The notes below the pieces were generated by a model. It saw only the letters and a program-made list of their open reading frames with translations, did not search any database and was not told the origin of the DNA. The position numbers and the translations under genes were made by a program. Positions 40,606 to 49,470 of a DNA stretch of 64,000 bases are shown here, one piece after another; position 1 is the first letter of the stretch; every line of letters begins with the position of its first letter. The stretch comes from Acidimicrobiales bacterium (GTDB lineage Bacteria; Actinomycetota; Acidimicrobiia; Acidimicrobiales; Acidimicrobilacustridaceae): NCBI GenBank assembly GCA_025455885.1, contig JALOLR010000004.1:1-64000 (forward strand). Reading direction: 5' to 3'.

Positions 40606-42408
40606 GTGGCTGACTACCGACCCCCTCTCCGCGACATCGACTTCGTGCTCGACCACCTCACCGACGTGGCCGGCCTGTGCGCCCTCCCGGCGTTCGAGCA
40701 CCTCGACCCCGACACGATCAAGGGCGTCATCGAGGAGAACGGCCGCTTCACCGCGGAGGTCATCGCCCCGTTGAACCGGTCGGGCGACGTGGAGACCAGC
40801 CGCCACGACCCCGCCAGCGCCACCGTCACCACACCGGCGGGCTTCGTCGACGCCTACCACCGCTACGTGGCCGGCGGCTGGGGCGGGGTGCCGTTCCCCG
40901 AGGTCTACGGAGGGGGCGGGTTCCCGTGGCTCATCGGCATCGTCCTCCAGGAGTTCATCTCCTCGGCGAACATGGCCTTCTCGATGGCTCCGCTGCTCAC
41001 CCAGGGCGCGATCGACCTGTTGATGCACCACGGCAGCGAGGCCCAGAAGGAGACCTACCTCACGAAGATGGTCACCGGTGAGTGGACCGGGACGATGAAC
41101 CTCACCGAGCCCCAGGCCGGCTCCGACGTCGGGGCGGTGCGCACGAAGGCCGTGCCGGCGGGCGACGGGAGCTGGCGCATCAGCGGCACCAAGATCTACA
41201 TCTCCTTCGGCGAGCACGACATGGCCGACAACATCGTGCACCTCGTCCTGGCCCGCACCCCCGACGCCCCGCCCGGCACGAAGGGCATCTCGTGCTTCAT
41301 CGTCCCCAAGTACCTGGTGGGCGACGACGGCACCCTCGGGGAGCGCAACGACGTCACCTGCGTCTCCATCGAGCACAAGATGGGCATCAAGGCCAGCCCC
41401 ACCTGCGTCATGAGCTACGGGGAGGGCGACGGTGCGGTGGGGTACCTCATCGGTGAGGAGAACCAGGGCATGCGCTACATGTTCACGATGATGAACAATG
41501 CCCGGCTCTCCGTGGGCCTCGAAGGCCTCGCCCTCGCCGAGCGGGCCTACCAGGACGCGCTGCAGTACGCCCAGGAGCGCCGCCAGGGGCGGGCCCCCGG
41601 CGCGCCTCCGGGGGAGACGTCGCTCATCGTCGACCTCCCCGACGTGCGCCGCATGCTGCTCACCATGAAGTCGCTCATCGACGCCATGCGGGCCATCGTC
41701 TACACGAACGCCGAGGCCATCGACCTCGCCGCCCACCACACCGACGAGGAGGTGCGTCGGCGCAACGCCGAGCTCGTCGAGCTGTTGATCCCGGTCTCGA
41801 AGGGCTTCGGCACGGACATGGGCATCGAGGTCACCTCGCTCGCTATCCAGGTGTACGGCGGCATGGGCTACATCGAGGAGTCGGGCGTCCCGCAGCACTA
41901 CCGCGACGCCCGGATCACGACGATCTACGAGGGCACGAACGGCATCCAGGCCATGGACCTCGTCGGGCGCAAGCTGCCCATGCGGGGCGGAGGGGTCATG
42001 GCCGACTTCCTCGCCGCCGTCGAGGCCGTCGAGGACCGTCTTGCCGAGGCCGGCGAGGAGCTCGCCCCGGTGGCCGCCCGGCTCGAGGAGGCCCGGACCG
42101 TCGTGTCCGAGACCGTTGCCTGGCTCATGGAGCACGGCGTGGCCGACGTCCGCGACGCCCTGGCCGGCGCCACGCCGTTCCTGCGCATGTTCGGGCTCCT
42201 CGTCGGCGGTCGCTACCTCGCCGAGGCGGCCCTGGCCGCCGCCGGGGCGCTCGGCACGGGCGGTGACGACGAGCACCTCCGGGCCCGCATCACGGTCGCA
42301 CGGTTCTACGCCGAGAACCTCCTGCCGGCGGTCACCGGGCTGGCCCCGGCCGTCACCGCCGGGCACGCCGACCTCTACGCGGTGGGTCCCGAGGCCCTGG
42401 CCGGCTGA
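40606..42408 (+). CDS. Acyl-CoA dehydrogenase with N- and C-terminal extension domains
   Basis: The protein has 600 residues. A short N-terminal AcylCoA_DH_N segment (YRPPLRDIDFVLDHL) precedes the dehydrogenase core: MNLTEPQAGSDVGAVRT flavin-binding strand, MNNARLSVGLEGL, VYGGMGYIEESG and the catalytic Glu in TIYEGTNGIQAMDL. A roughly 130-residue helical C-terminal domain follows (AVEDRLAEAGEELAPV onward). It introduces a C2-C3 double bond using FAD. The GTG start has a leaderless TAGCCT box. The lgt gene follows after 8 bp, possibly by read-through. Confidence 0.94.
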   Translation: MADYRPPLRDIDFVLDHLTDVAGLCALPAFEHLDPDTIKGVIEENGRFTAEVIAPLNRSGDVETSRHDPASATVTTPAGFVDAYHRYVAGGWGGVPFPEVYGGGGFPWLIGIVLQEFISSANMAFSMAPLLTQGAIDLLMHHGSEAQKETYLTKMVTGEWTGTMNLTEPQAGSDVGAVRTKAVPAGDGSWRISGTKIYISFGEHDMADNIVHLVLARTPDAPPGTKGISCFIVPKYLVGDDGTLGERNDVTCVSIEHKMGIKASPTCVMSYGEGDGAVGYLIGEENQGMRYMFTMMNNARLSVGLEGLALAERAYQDALQYAQERRQGRAPGAPPGETSLIVDLPDVRRMLLTMKSLIDAMRAIVYTNAEAIDLAAHHTDEEVRRRNAELVELLIPVSKGFGTDMGIEVTSLAIQVYGGMGYIEESGVPQHYRDARITTIYEGTNGIQAMDLVGRKLPMRGGGVMADFLAAVEAVEDRLAEAGEELAPVAARLEEARTVVSETVAWLMEHGVADVRDALAGATPFLRMFGLLVGGRYLAEAALAAAGALGTGGDDEHLRARITVARFYAENLLPAVTGLAPAVTAGHADLYAVGPEALAG

Positions 42409-42416
42409 TCCGTCCC

Positions 42417-43382
42417 GTGTCCGGCGTCCTCACCTCCGTCCTCACGGGGTCGATCCCCAGCCCGAGCAGCGGCACCGTGGGCCCGCTGCACATGTACGGG
42501 CTGATGATCGCCCTCGGCGTGCTCGCCGCCGTCGAGGTGGCGCGCCTCCGCTGGCGCGACCGCGGTGGCAACCCCGACGACGTCTATGCGATCGCCCTGT
42601 GGGCCGTGCCCGCCGGCCTCATCGGGGCGCGTCTCTATCACCTGGCCACCGACTGGCGCAGCTACGAGGGCCGCTGGGGCGACGCGGTGAAGATCTGGGA
42701 GGGCGGCCTCGGGATCCCCGGTGGGGTGGCGCTCGGAGTGGCCGTCGGGGTGTGGGTCGCCCACCGGCGGGGCATGCGCATCTCCGTCGGACTCGACGCC
42801 ATCATCCCGGGCATCCCGCTCGCGCAGGCCATCGGGCGCCTCGGCAACTGGTGGAACCAGGAGCTGTTCGGGCGCCCCACCGATCTGCCGTGGGCGGTCG
42901 AGATCTCCCCGGCGAAGGCCGCGGCCGCCGGGTACCCGGGGGTGGCGACGTTCCATCCGACGTTCGCCTACGAGATGCTCTGGAACCTCGGCCTGTTCGC
43001 CGTGCTCGTGCTCGTCGACCGACGGCGCTCGCTGCGCCCGGGCACGCTGCTGCCGCTCTACGTCGGCGGCTACTTCCTCGGCCGCCTCTGGATCGAGGCG
43101 CTGCGGGTCGACACCGCCAGCACCGTCCTCGGTCTGCGCATCAACATCTGGCTGTCGATCATCGGGATCGTCGGGGCCCTGGTGGTGGTGCTCGTCCGTG
43201 GTCTGAAGCTGCGCGCCGACGACGAGGTGGGACCGTACCGCGACGGGCACCGGTGGGAGCCGCCGTCCGACGGCGCCGGCCCGGCGGACGACGAGGCCGA
43301 GGTCCCCGTCGGCGCCGCCGGTGAGTCGGACGCCGAGGACGGGCTCAGCGAGGAGCCAGGGGAGCCCAGACCGCCGGGCTGA
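42417..43382 (+). CDS. lgt: Prolipoprotein diacylglyceryl transferase
   Basis: The protein has 321 residues with about seven membrane helices. Lgt hallmarks are GLIGARLYHL near residue 68, the signature GRLGNWWNQELFGRPT (140-155) with essential Arg and Asn, and HPTFAYEMLWNLGLF. It transfers diacylglycerol from phosphatidylglycerol to the lipobox Cys of lipoproteins such as the two LivK-like proteins here. The C-terminal 50 residues are acidic and disordered, a frequent actinobacterial extension. Start GTG at 42417, 8 bp after the dehydrogenase stop. Its end overlaps the convergent phosphotransferase gene by 38 bp. Confidence 0.95.
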   Translation: MSGVLTSVLTGSIPSPSSGTVGPLHMYGLMIALGVLAAVEVARLRWRDRGGNPDDVYAIALWAVPAGLIGARLYHLATDWRSYEGRWGDAVKIWEGGLGIPGGVALGVAVGVWVAHRRGMRISVGLDAIIPGIPLAQAIGRLGNWWNQELFGRPTDLPWAVEISPAKAAAAGYPGVATFHPTFAYEMLWNLGLFAVLVLVDRRRSLRPGTLLPLYVGGYFLGRLWIEALRVDTASTVLGLRINIWLSIIGIVGALVVVLVRGLKLRADDEVGPYRDGHRWEPPSDGAGPADDEAEVPVGAAGESDAEDGLSEEPGEPRPPG

Positions 43383-44379
43383 AGTCCCACGGGAGCTCGG
43401 GGTCGAGCCCGTCGGCCAGCCGGTCGAGGTGGCTCGTTCCCCGCACGGCTCGCTCGAGGCGGTTCACGGCGTGGTGCGGCGAGAGGCTCTTCGCGGCCGC
43501 CTGGGGTGGGAACGCCACGATCTGGCGCACGTCGAAGGCGATGCAGAACAGCCGCATCCGATCGAGCTGGCGGGGGTGGGCGAAGAGCTCGGGGTAGTCC
43601 TCGGCCAGCCAGTAGGGGACCGGGGCGTAGTCCGACGAGAGTGTCTCGGCCTCGTAGTCCTCGGCCACGTGCAGGAAGGGGTAGGCACAGAATCGCAGGA
43701 GCACGTCGAGGTCGAGGTCGGCGGGACCGCCCCGGGCCCACTCGAAGTCGAGCAGCGCGGAGATGGCGGTCCCGTCCCAGAGGACGTTCTCGAAGGTCAC
43801 GTCGCCGTGCACGAGGTGGCCGGTGTCGAAGGGCTCGAGGCACGCGGCCGTGTCCCGCACGATCGTCAGCGCCTCCTCGACGAGGTCGGTCTCGACGAAC
43901 GGGACGCCGCGGAGGCCCTCGAGGGCGTCGAGGAGGGGCCGGGTGACCCCGAACTCGTGGTCGGCGAGCAGCTGCGGAGCGGCGTCGATCGCCGGCAGGT
44001 CGACAGGGCGCTCGACGGCGTGGAGGTTGCGCAGGATCGTGGCCAGCTGTCGGGTGGCGCTGCGACGTTCGCCGGTCGACATCGACGGCCAGCAGCGGGC
44101 CAGCACCTCGCCGGGCCGGCGGCGCACGATGAGCCAGTCGGCGCCGAGCTGGCCCCCGTAGCCGACCACCTCCGGGTAGTGGACGGCCGGTGGCAGCAGC
44201 GGGCCGAGGAACGCTTCGCGACGGAGCCGCTGGTTGGGCTTGCGGTTCACGCGGATGGCGTAGTCGTCGGTGAGCCAGACCTCGTTGGTGACGCTGCTGG
44301 CCCTCGTGAGGGGGATTGCGTAGTCGAGACCGGCGTCGGCGAGCGCCTTGCGGGCCCGGGCCTCCGCGAAGTCGCTCAT
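43345..44379 (-). CDS. Aminoglycoside-phosphotransferase-like kinase (APH family)
   Basis: The protein has 344 residues. The kinase-like loop GHLVHGDVTFENVLWDG (Brenner motif HGDxxxxN) and metal-binding ALLDFEWARGGP are intact. The N-lobe carries AIRVNRKPNQRLRREAFLGPLL. Such proteins phosphorylate small molecules; an antibiotic target is not implied by sequence. The ATG at 44377-44379 has GGGGGGAC upstream and is chosen over an upstream ATG whose added residues look non-coding. Confidence 0.88.
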   Translation of the reverse strand: MSDFAEARARKALADAGLDYAIPLTRASSVTNEVWLTDDYAIRVNRKPNQRLRREAFLGPLLPPAVHYPEVVGYGGQLGADWLIVRRRPGEVLARCWPSMSTGERRSATRQLATILRNLHAVERPVDLPAIDAAPQLLADHEFGVTRPLLDALEGLRGVPFVETDLVEEALTIVRDTAACLEPFDTGHLVHGDVTFENVLWDGTAISALLDFEWARGGPADLDLDVLLRFCAYPFLHVAEDYEAETLSSDYAPVPYWLAEDYPELFAHPRQLDRMRLFCIAFDVRQIVAFPPQAAAKSLSPHHAVNRLERAVRGTSHLDRLADGLDPELPWDFSPAVWAPLAPR

Positions 44380-44581
44380 CGTCCCCCCGCGACGGATCCC
44401 CGCAGAGCGGTGGTGGCGGCGGTCGTCGGGCACATGGTCCCGTCCCATGTCGGCAGCCACCATGCCGGTCTTGACCGGTCGGACCCCGAATTCGCGCCGT
44501 GTCCGGGGAATGGGCACCCCGGCCCGGACGTTGACGGGTCGGAGCCGGCACCGTGCCGGTCCCCGCGCAAGGAGGCACCTC

Positions 44582-45067
44582 GTGTCGCTCTACGACCAGG
44601 CCATCAACAACCTCGACGGCACCCCTGCCGACCTGTCGGCACTCTCGGACAAGGCCGTGCTCGTCGTCAACGTGGCCTCGAAGTGCGGCCTCACGCCTCA
44701 ATACGAGGGCCTCGAGCGCCTCCAGAAGACCTACGGCGACCGCGGGTTCACCGTGCTCGGCGTCCCGTGCAACCAGTTCCTGGGCCAGGAGCCCGGCACC
44801 GCCGAGGAGATCCAGACCTTCTGCTCGACCACCTACGGCGTCACCTTCCCGCTGACCGAGAAGGTCGACGTCAACGGCGATGACCGCCACCCGCTCTACG
44901 CCGAGCTCACCGCCGTGCCCGACGCGGCCGGTGAGGCCGGGGACATCCAGTGGAACTTCGAGAAGTTCCTCGTGGCCCCCGGGGGCGCCTCCATCACCCG
45001 CTTCCGCCCGGCCGTCGAGCCGGAGGCCCCCGAGGTCGTGGCCGCCATCGAGGGCGTCCTGGCCTGA
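44582..45067 (+). CDS. Glutathione-peroxidase-family thiol peroxidase
   Basis: The protein has 161 residues from a GTG with an excellent AAGGAGG ribosome-binding site. The catalytic motif is NVASKCGLTPQY with peroxidatic Cys35 (no selenocysteine). FTVLGVPCNQFLGQEPG gives the conserved Gln, and IQWNFEKFLV the Trp-Asn pair. Actinobacteria usually lack glutathione, so thioredoxin or mycothiol-linked reduction is expected. Monocistronic by appearance. Confidence 0.94.
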   Translation: MSLYDQAINNLDGTPADLSALSDKAVLVVNVASKCGLTPQYEGLERLQKTYGDRGFTVLGVPCNQFLGQEPGTAEEIQTFCSTTYGVTFPLTEKVDVNGDDRHPLYAELTAVPDAAGEAGDIQWNFEKFLVAPGGASITRFRPAVEPEAPEVVAAIEGVLA

Positions 45068-45119
45068 GCCGTCGACGGGGCGCGGCGCCGGCATGAACGG
45101 TGCTGCCGCCCCGGCCCGG

Positions 45120-45248
45120 TAGCCTGAGCGGGACTCGTGGTGGCCGACCGGCCGCCCGGCGGCGCCGACAGCGTCGCTCCCCCCGTGTCGACACCCGCCG
45201 TCGGTGGGCAGTGCGTCGGCACCCAGACCCTCCGAGGCCCGCACGATC
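45120..45248 (+). promoter_or_regulatory. Promoter and long 5' leader of DEAD-box helicase gene
   Basis: TAGCCT at 45120-45125 is a -10-like box with no start codon at leaderless distance, predicting a 5' leader of about 115 nt before the helicase ATG at 45249. Long leaders are typical for autoregulated cold-shock helicases. No known leader motif was recognised. Confidence 0.35.
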
Positions 45249-46418
45249 ATGACCACGTTCTCCGACCTGGGCGTCTCGCCCGACTATGCCGCCGCGCTCG
45301 CCGAGCGCGGCATCGCATCCCCGTTCCCGATCCAGGAGCTCACCATCCCCGACGCCCTCGCCGGGCGCGACGTGTGCGGCAAGGCGAAGACCGGCTCCGG
45401 GAAGACCCTGGCCTTCGGGCTCCCCGTCCTCGAACGGGTGAAAGCCGCCGAGCCCCGCCGCCCGCGGGCCCTCATCCTGGTCCCCACCCGTGAGCTGGCC
45501 GTCCAGGTGTGCGACGAGCTCGTCGCCATCGGCGCCACCCGCGACGTCACGGTGGGCGCCGTCTACGGCGGGGCCAGCATGGAGAACCAGATCAAGAAGC
45601 TGAACAAGGGCGTCGAGGTGGTCGTCGCCACGCCCGGTCGGATGATCGACCTGATCGACCGCAAGGAGGTCTTCCTCGACGATGTGGCCCAGGTCGTCCT
45701 CGACGAGGCCGACCGGATGGCCGACATGGGGTTCCTGCCCCAGGTGGAGTGGATCCTGCGCCACATCCCCGGCCAGCACCAGACCCTGCTCTTCTCGGCC
45801 ACCCTCGACGGCGTGGTGGACACCCTGATCAAGCGCTACCAGACCGATCCGGCCATGCACGAGGTCGCCTCGTCGCAGGTCACCGTCGAGGAGATGCACC
45901 ACCGGTTCCTGCACGTCCACGAGATGGACCGCGTCAAGGTCGCGGCGGCCATCGTGCGCAACTCGCACCGCACCATCGTCTTCGTGCGCACCAAGCGGGC
46001 CGCCGACCGGGTCGCCTCGGACCTGCGGCGCGAGGGGGTCGAGGCGGCCTCCATCCACGGCGACCTCCGCCAGAGCCATCGCGAGAAGGCCCTCGCCGAC
46101 TTCTCGGCCGACAAGCTCCACGTGCTGGTGGCCACCGACGTCGCCGCCCGGGGCATCCACGTCGACGACGTCGACGTGGTCATCCACTTCGACCCGCCCG
46201 AGGACGCGAAGGCGTACCTGCACCGCTCGGGGCGCACCGCCCGCGCCGGTGAGTCCGGCGTGGTCGTCACCCTCGTGCTGTGGAACGAGGAGCTCGAGAT
46301 CAAGCGGCTCCAGAAGCGGCTGAAGCTCGAGCAGCCCATCGTCGAGGTCTTCTCGAACGACCCCCGCCTCGCCGACCTGGTGGCCTGGGACCCGTCGACC
46401 GACCCGGTGGGCGGCTGA
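45249..46418 (+). CDS. DEAD-box ATP-dependent RNA helicase
   Basis: The protein has 389 residues. Motifs in order: Q motif FSDLG...PFPIQ, I AKTGSGKT (46-53), Ia PTRELA, Ib TPGR, II DEAD, III SAT, IV-V in the second RecA lobe (IVFVRTKRAADR, ATDVAARGIHV), VI HRSGRTARAG. It has almost no C-terminal tail beyond the core, unlike many actinobacterial helicases with Arg-rich extensions. The ATG at 45249 places the Q motif at the N-terminus as expected. The methylase gene follows closely. Confidence 0.95.
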   Translation: MTTFSDLGVSPDYAAALAERGIASPFPIQELTIPDALAGRDVCGKAKTGSGKTLAFGLPVLERVKAAEPRRPRALILVPTRELAVQVCDELVAIGATRDVTVGAVYGGASMENQIKKLNKGVEVVVATPGRMIDLIDRKEVFLDDVAQVVLDEADRMADMGFLPQVEWILRHIPGQHQTLLFSATLDGVVDTLIKRYQTDPAMHEVASSQVTVEEMHHRFLHVHEMDRVKVAAAIVRNSHRTIVFVRTKRAADRVASDLRREGVEAASIHGDLRQSHREKALADFSADKLHVLVATDVAARGIHVDDVDVVIHFDPPEDAKAYLHRSGRTARAGESGVVVTLVLWNEELEIKRLQKRLKLEQPIVEVFSNDPRLADLVAWDPSTDPVGG

Positions 46419-46498
46419 AGCTGCGCGCGGCTCCGCCGTCGGCCGTTGCGGCGGCTGCACGGGCGGCCGGTCTCGACCCCGAGGCCACGCTGCGGGCG

Positions 46499-48331
46499 GT
46501 GGTCGCCGAGGCCGCCGACGAGCTCGGCGTCCACCCGACCCGCCTGGGGCCGCTGGGGAGCGGGTCGGCGGGCGCCGACCGGCGTCGCCTCCAGGAGGCG
46601 TTGGCCGAGGGGGAGGCCGGTCCGGTGGTGGCGCGGCGCGCCGCCGGGCGTGACGGGGGGGTCGCCGACCTCCCCGACCGGCTGGGCGCCGTGCACCAGG
46701 TGCTCGTGGCCGACGGGGAGCGTCGTGCGCGGGGCGTGCACTACACCCCGGGTCGGGCCGCCGACGAGATCGTGGCGCTGGCCCTCGCCCGGTGGTTCGA
46801 GTCGGACGCCGCGGTCCTGCCGGAGGTGTGCGACCCGTCCTGCGGGGGCGGCGCGTTCTTGTTGGCCGCGGCGCGCGCCCTGGTGGGTCGGGGCCATCCC
46901 GTCGAGGCGGTCGTGCCGCGCCTCCACGGCATCGAGGTGGACCCCCTCGCCGCGCTGGTCGCGGTGGCCGCGGTCGGCGCGTGGGTGGCGACCGTTCGCC
47001 CCGGGGGCGCCGAGGTCGGCCTGCCCGACGTGTGCACCGGCGATGCCCTGGGCGACGACCCGTGGGCTCGTCTCGGCCGGCGGCCCGATGTCGTCGTCGG
47101 CAACCCGCCCTTCGGGGGCCAGCTGACGCGGCGCACCGCACGTCGCGGTGACGAGGTCGTCGACGCGGGCCGCCGCCTGGGCCGCCCGGCCGGCTACGCC
47201 GACACCGCCGCGCTGTTCCTGGCCCGAGCCCTCGACGAGGTCGCCACCCCCGGGGTCGTCGCCCTCCTGCAGCCCCTCTCCCTGCTGGCCACCCGCGACG
47301 CCGGGGTGGTGCGCGACCGGGTCGGGGTCGGGCGACTCCGCGACCTGTGGGTCCCGTCCGGGCGCCTCTTCGACGCCGCGGTGGCGGTGTGCGCCCCGAT
47401 CGTGACCACGACGGACCGGCCGCCAGGGGCCCACGACGGCCCCGACGCCTCCGGCGCGGTCGCCGTCGTGGGCGACGGTCGCCGTTCCCTGGCCGTGCCC
47501 CGACACCGCCTCGCCGGTCGATCCACCTGGTCGCCGCTCTGGGCCGCCGTCGCCGGCGTACCCGAGGTCGATCTGGACCCCGCGGTGACGGTGGGCGACT
47601 GGTGTCGCGCCACCGCCGGGTTCCGCGACGAGTTCTACGCAGTGGCGGCCCTGGTCGCCGAGGACCCGGCCCCGGACCTCATCGGCCCGCCGTCGCCCGG
47701 CCGTTCACGGGTGCTCACCGCCGGGCTCGTCGACCCGGGAGCCACCGGCTGGGGCCGTCGTCCCGCCCGTCTGGGCGGTCGTCGCTTCGCGGCGCCCGTC
47801 CTCGACGTGGCCGCGGCGGCGGCGTCGCCCGAGCGCCGCCTCGCCGCCGCCGTCGCCGCCCGGTGCGCACCGAAGGTGGTGGTGGCCACCCAGACCCGTG
47901 TGGTGGAGGCGGTCGTCGACGACGACGGGCGCTACTGGCCGTCCGTCCCGCTCGTGAGCATCACCCTGCGGATCGGTCGCGACGACGCGCACCACCGATG
48001 GTCGGTGGCCGCCGCGTTGATGGCGCCCCCGGTCACCGCGTGGGTGCTCCACGAGGTCGGCGGCGCGGCCCGGTCACCCGGCGCGGTGAAGGTGAGCGCC
48101 CGCCAGGTGCTCACCGTCCCGCTGCCCGTCGACCACGGGGCGTGGCGCGAGGGCACCAACCTCCTGCGCCGCGCCGAGCCCTCGCCGCCGGCCCGTCGGG
48201 CGGCGTTGGTCGAGGCCGCGGGGGCGCTGACGGCCGCCTACGGGGTCACCGGACGCGACGCCGCGCAACTGATCGACTGGTGGGGCTCCCGCCTCGTGGG
48301 TCGAGGTGGCACTGCCGACGGCGGACGGTAG
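46499..48331 (+). CDS. Orphan N6-adenine DNA methyltransferase (type IIG-like)
   Basis: The protein has 610 residues from the first plausible GTG. SAM-binding motif I is VCDPSCGGGAFLLAAA and the catalytic NPPF motif is in VVVGNPPFGGQLTRR, as in adenine-N6 methylases with C-terminal target-recognition regions. RARGVHYTPGRAADEIV is the entry motif. The start is uncertain: coding-like sequence continues back to about 46415, where CTG overlaps the helicase TGA (CTGA), which would give 638 residues with a rare CTG start. No endonuclease gene is adjacent, so it may modify without restricting. Confidence 0.82.
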   Translation: MVAEAADELGVHPTRLGPLGSGSAGADRRRLQEALAEGEAGPVVARRAAGRDGGVADLPDRLGAVHQVLVADGERRARGVHYTPGRAADEIVALALARWFESDAAVLPEVCDPSCGGGAFLLAAARALVGRGHPVEAVVPRLHGIEVDPLAALVAVAAVGAWVATVRPGGAEVGLPDVCTGDALGDDPWARLGRRPDVVVGNPPFGGQLTRRTARRGDEVVDAGRRLGRPAGYADTAALFLARALDEVATPGVVALLQPLSLLATRDAGVVRDRVGVGRLRDLWVPSGRLFDAAVAVCAPIVTTTDRPPGAHDGPDASGAVAVVGDGRRSLAVPRHRLAGRSTWSPLWAAVAGVPEVDLDPAVTVGDWCRATAGFRDEFYAVAALVAEDPAPDLIGPPSPGRSRVLTAGLVDPGATGWGRRPARLGGRRFAAPVLDVAAAAASPERRLAAAVAARCAPKVVVATQTRVVEAVVDDDGRYWPSVPLVSITLRIGRDDAHHRWSVAAALMAPPVTAWVLHEVGGAARSPGAVKVSARQVLTVPLPVDHGAWREGTNLLRRAEPSPPARRAALVEAAGALTAAYGVTGRDAAQLIDWWGSRLVGRGGTADGGR

Positions 48332-48342
48332 TTTTCCCGTTC

Positions 48343-49470
48343 GTGTTCCTGGCCGGCCGAGAGATCAGACGGGCGAAGCTCCGGTTCGGTCTCCTCGCCG
48401 GGGCCGTCGGGCTCCTCGTGTTCCTCATCATGTTCCAGCAGGCCCTGCTCGGCTCGCTGCTGAAGAGCTTCACGGGGGCCATCGAGAACCAGTCGGCCAC
48501 CGTGCTCGTCTACAACGCCGAGGCCCGCAAGAACGTGGCCGGCAGCGTGATCCCGCCGCCGGTGCAGCAACAGGTCGAGGCCGTCGACGGCGTCGGGGCG
48601 TCCGCGCCCCTCGGCGAGGCCACGCTCACCCTCGAGGCGGGCGGCGAGCTCACCGACGCGTCGGTGTTCGGCTTCACCCCCGGAGGGCCCGGCGACCCCA
48701 CGAGGCTGGTCGAGGGACGGCTGCCCGAGACCGCCACCGAGGCCGCGGCCAGCGGTGAGGACGCCGACGCCGGCTTCGGGCTCGGCGACACCGTCACGAG
48801 CGTCAACGGCGACGTCCGCCTGACCATCGTGGGCCTCACCGAGGAGAGCCGGTTCTCGGTCGCACCGACGATCTGGGTCACCTTCGACGGCTACACGGCG
48901 CTGCGCAAGGCCGCCAACCCCGACGCCCCGGCGGTGCTGCCGTCGCTCATCGCCATCACACCGGCCGACGGGGTCACCCCCGACGAGCTCGCCGCCCGGA
49001 TCGGCGCCCAGGTGGAGGGCGTCGACGCCCTCACCCGCACGCAGGCCGTCGCCGAGGCTCCCGGCGTGGCCGAGGTGAACCAGTCCTTCCAGCTCATCCT
49101 CGGCCTCGCCTTCGTGGTCGTCGCCGTCGTGATCGGCTTCTTCTTCCTCATCCTCACCGTCCAGAAGCTCGCTTCGCTGACGCTGCTCCGCGCCGTCGGG
49201 GCGTCCACCGGCTACCTGGTGCGGTCGCTCCTCGTGCAGATCGCCTTCGTCGTGGTCGGCGGCCTCGTCGTGGGCGTCGTGCTGACCGTGCTCGCCGTAC
49301 AGGGTGCGTCGGCGGGCCTGCCGATCGCCATCTCCCCGACCACGCTCGCCGCCAGCGCGCTGGGTGTGATCGTGCTGGCGCTGCTCGGGTCCACCATCAC
49401 GCTGCTACGGGTGCGGCGGATCGACCCTGCGTCGGTGGTCAGCCGACCGAGCCTCGGGGGGCTGGCGTGA
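48343..49470 (+). CDS. ABC exporter permease (MacB/FtsX type), subunit 1
   Basis: The protein has 375 residues. One N-terminal helix (FGLLAGAVGLLVFLIMFQQ), a roughly 230-residue extracytoplasmic domain, and three C-terminal helices (first: LILGLAFVVVAVVIGFFFLIL) form the MacB/FtsX layout, ending with the RVRRIDPASVV motif. The GTG start lies 8 nt after TAGTTT, where the TAG is the methylase stop codon itself. It is coupled to the second permease by a GTGA overlap. Confidence 0.9.
   Translation: MFLAGREIRRAKLRFGLLAGAVGLLVFLIMFQQALLGSLLKSFTGAIENQSATVLVYNAEARKNVAGSVIPPPVQQQVEAVDGVGASAPLGEATLTLEAGGELTDASVFGFTPGGPGDPTRLVEGRLPETATEAAASGEDADAGFGLGDTVTSVNGDVRLTIVGLTEESRFSVAPTIWVTFDGYTALRKAANPDAPAVLPSLIAITPADGVTPDELAARIGAQVEGVDALTRTQAVAEAPGVAEVNQSFQLILGLAFVVVAVVIGFFFLILTVQKLASLTLLRAVGASTGYLVRSLLVQIAFVVVGGLVVGVVLTVLAVQGASAGLPIAISPTTLAASALGVIVLALLGSTITLLRVRRIDPASVVSRPSLGGLA

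Noticed and set aside
40585-42366. 593-residue minus-strand frame opposite the acyl-CoA dehydrogenase
   Set aside because: No motif, biased composition, and the sense strand is a textbook dehydrogenase.
43345-44379. Aminoglycoside resistance gene
   Set aside because: Only generic APH-family kinase motifs are seen; no subclass motif or mobile context supports resistance.
44582-45067. Selenoprotein glutathione peroxidase
   Set aside because: The active-site codon is TGC (Cys35), with no in-frame TGA.
46499-48331. Complete restriction-modification or phage-defence island
   Set aside because: Only a methylase is present; flanking genes are a housekeeping helicase and an ABC exporter, with no nuclease or defence partner.
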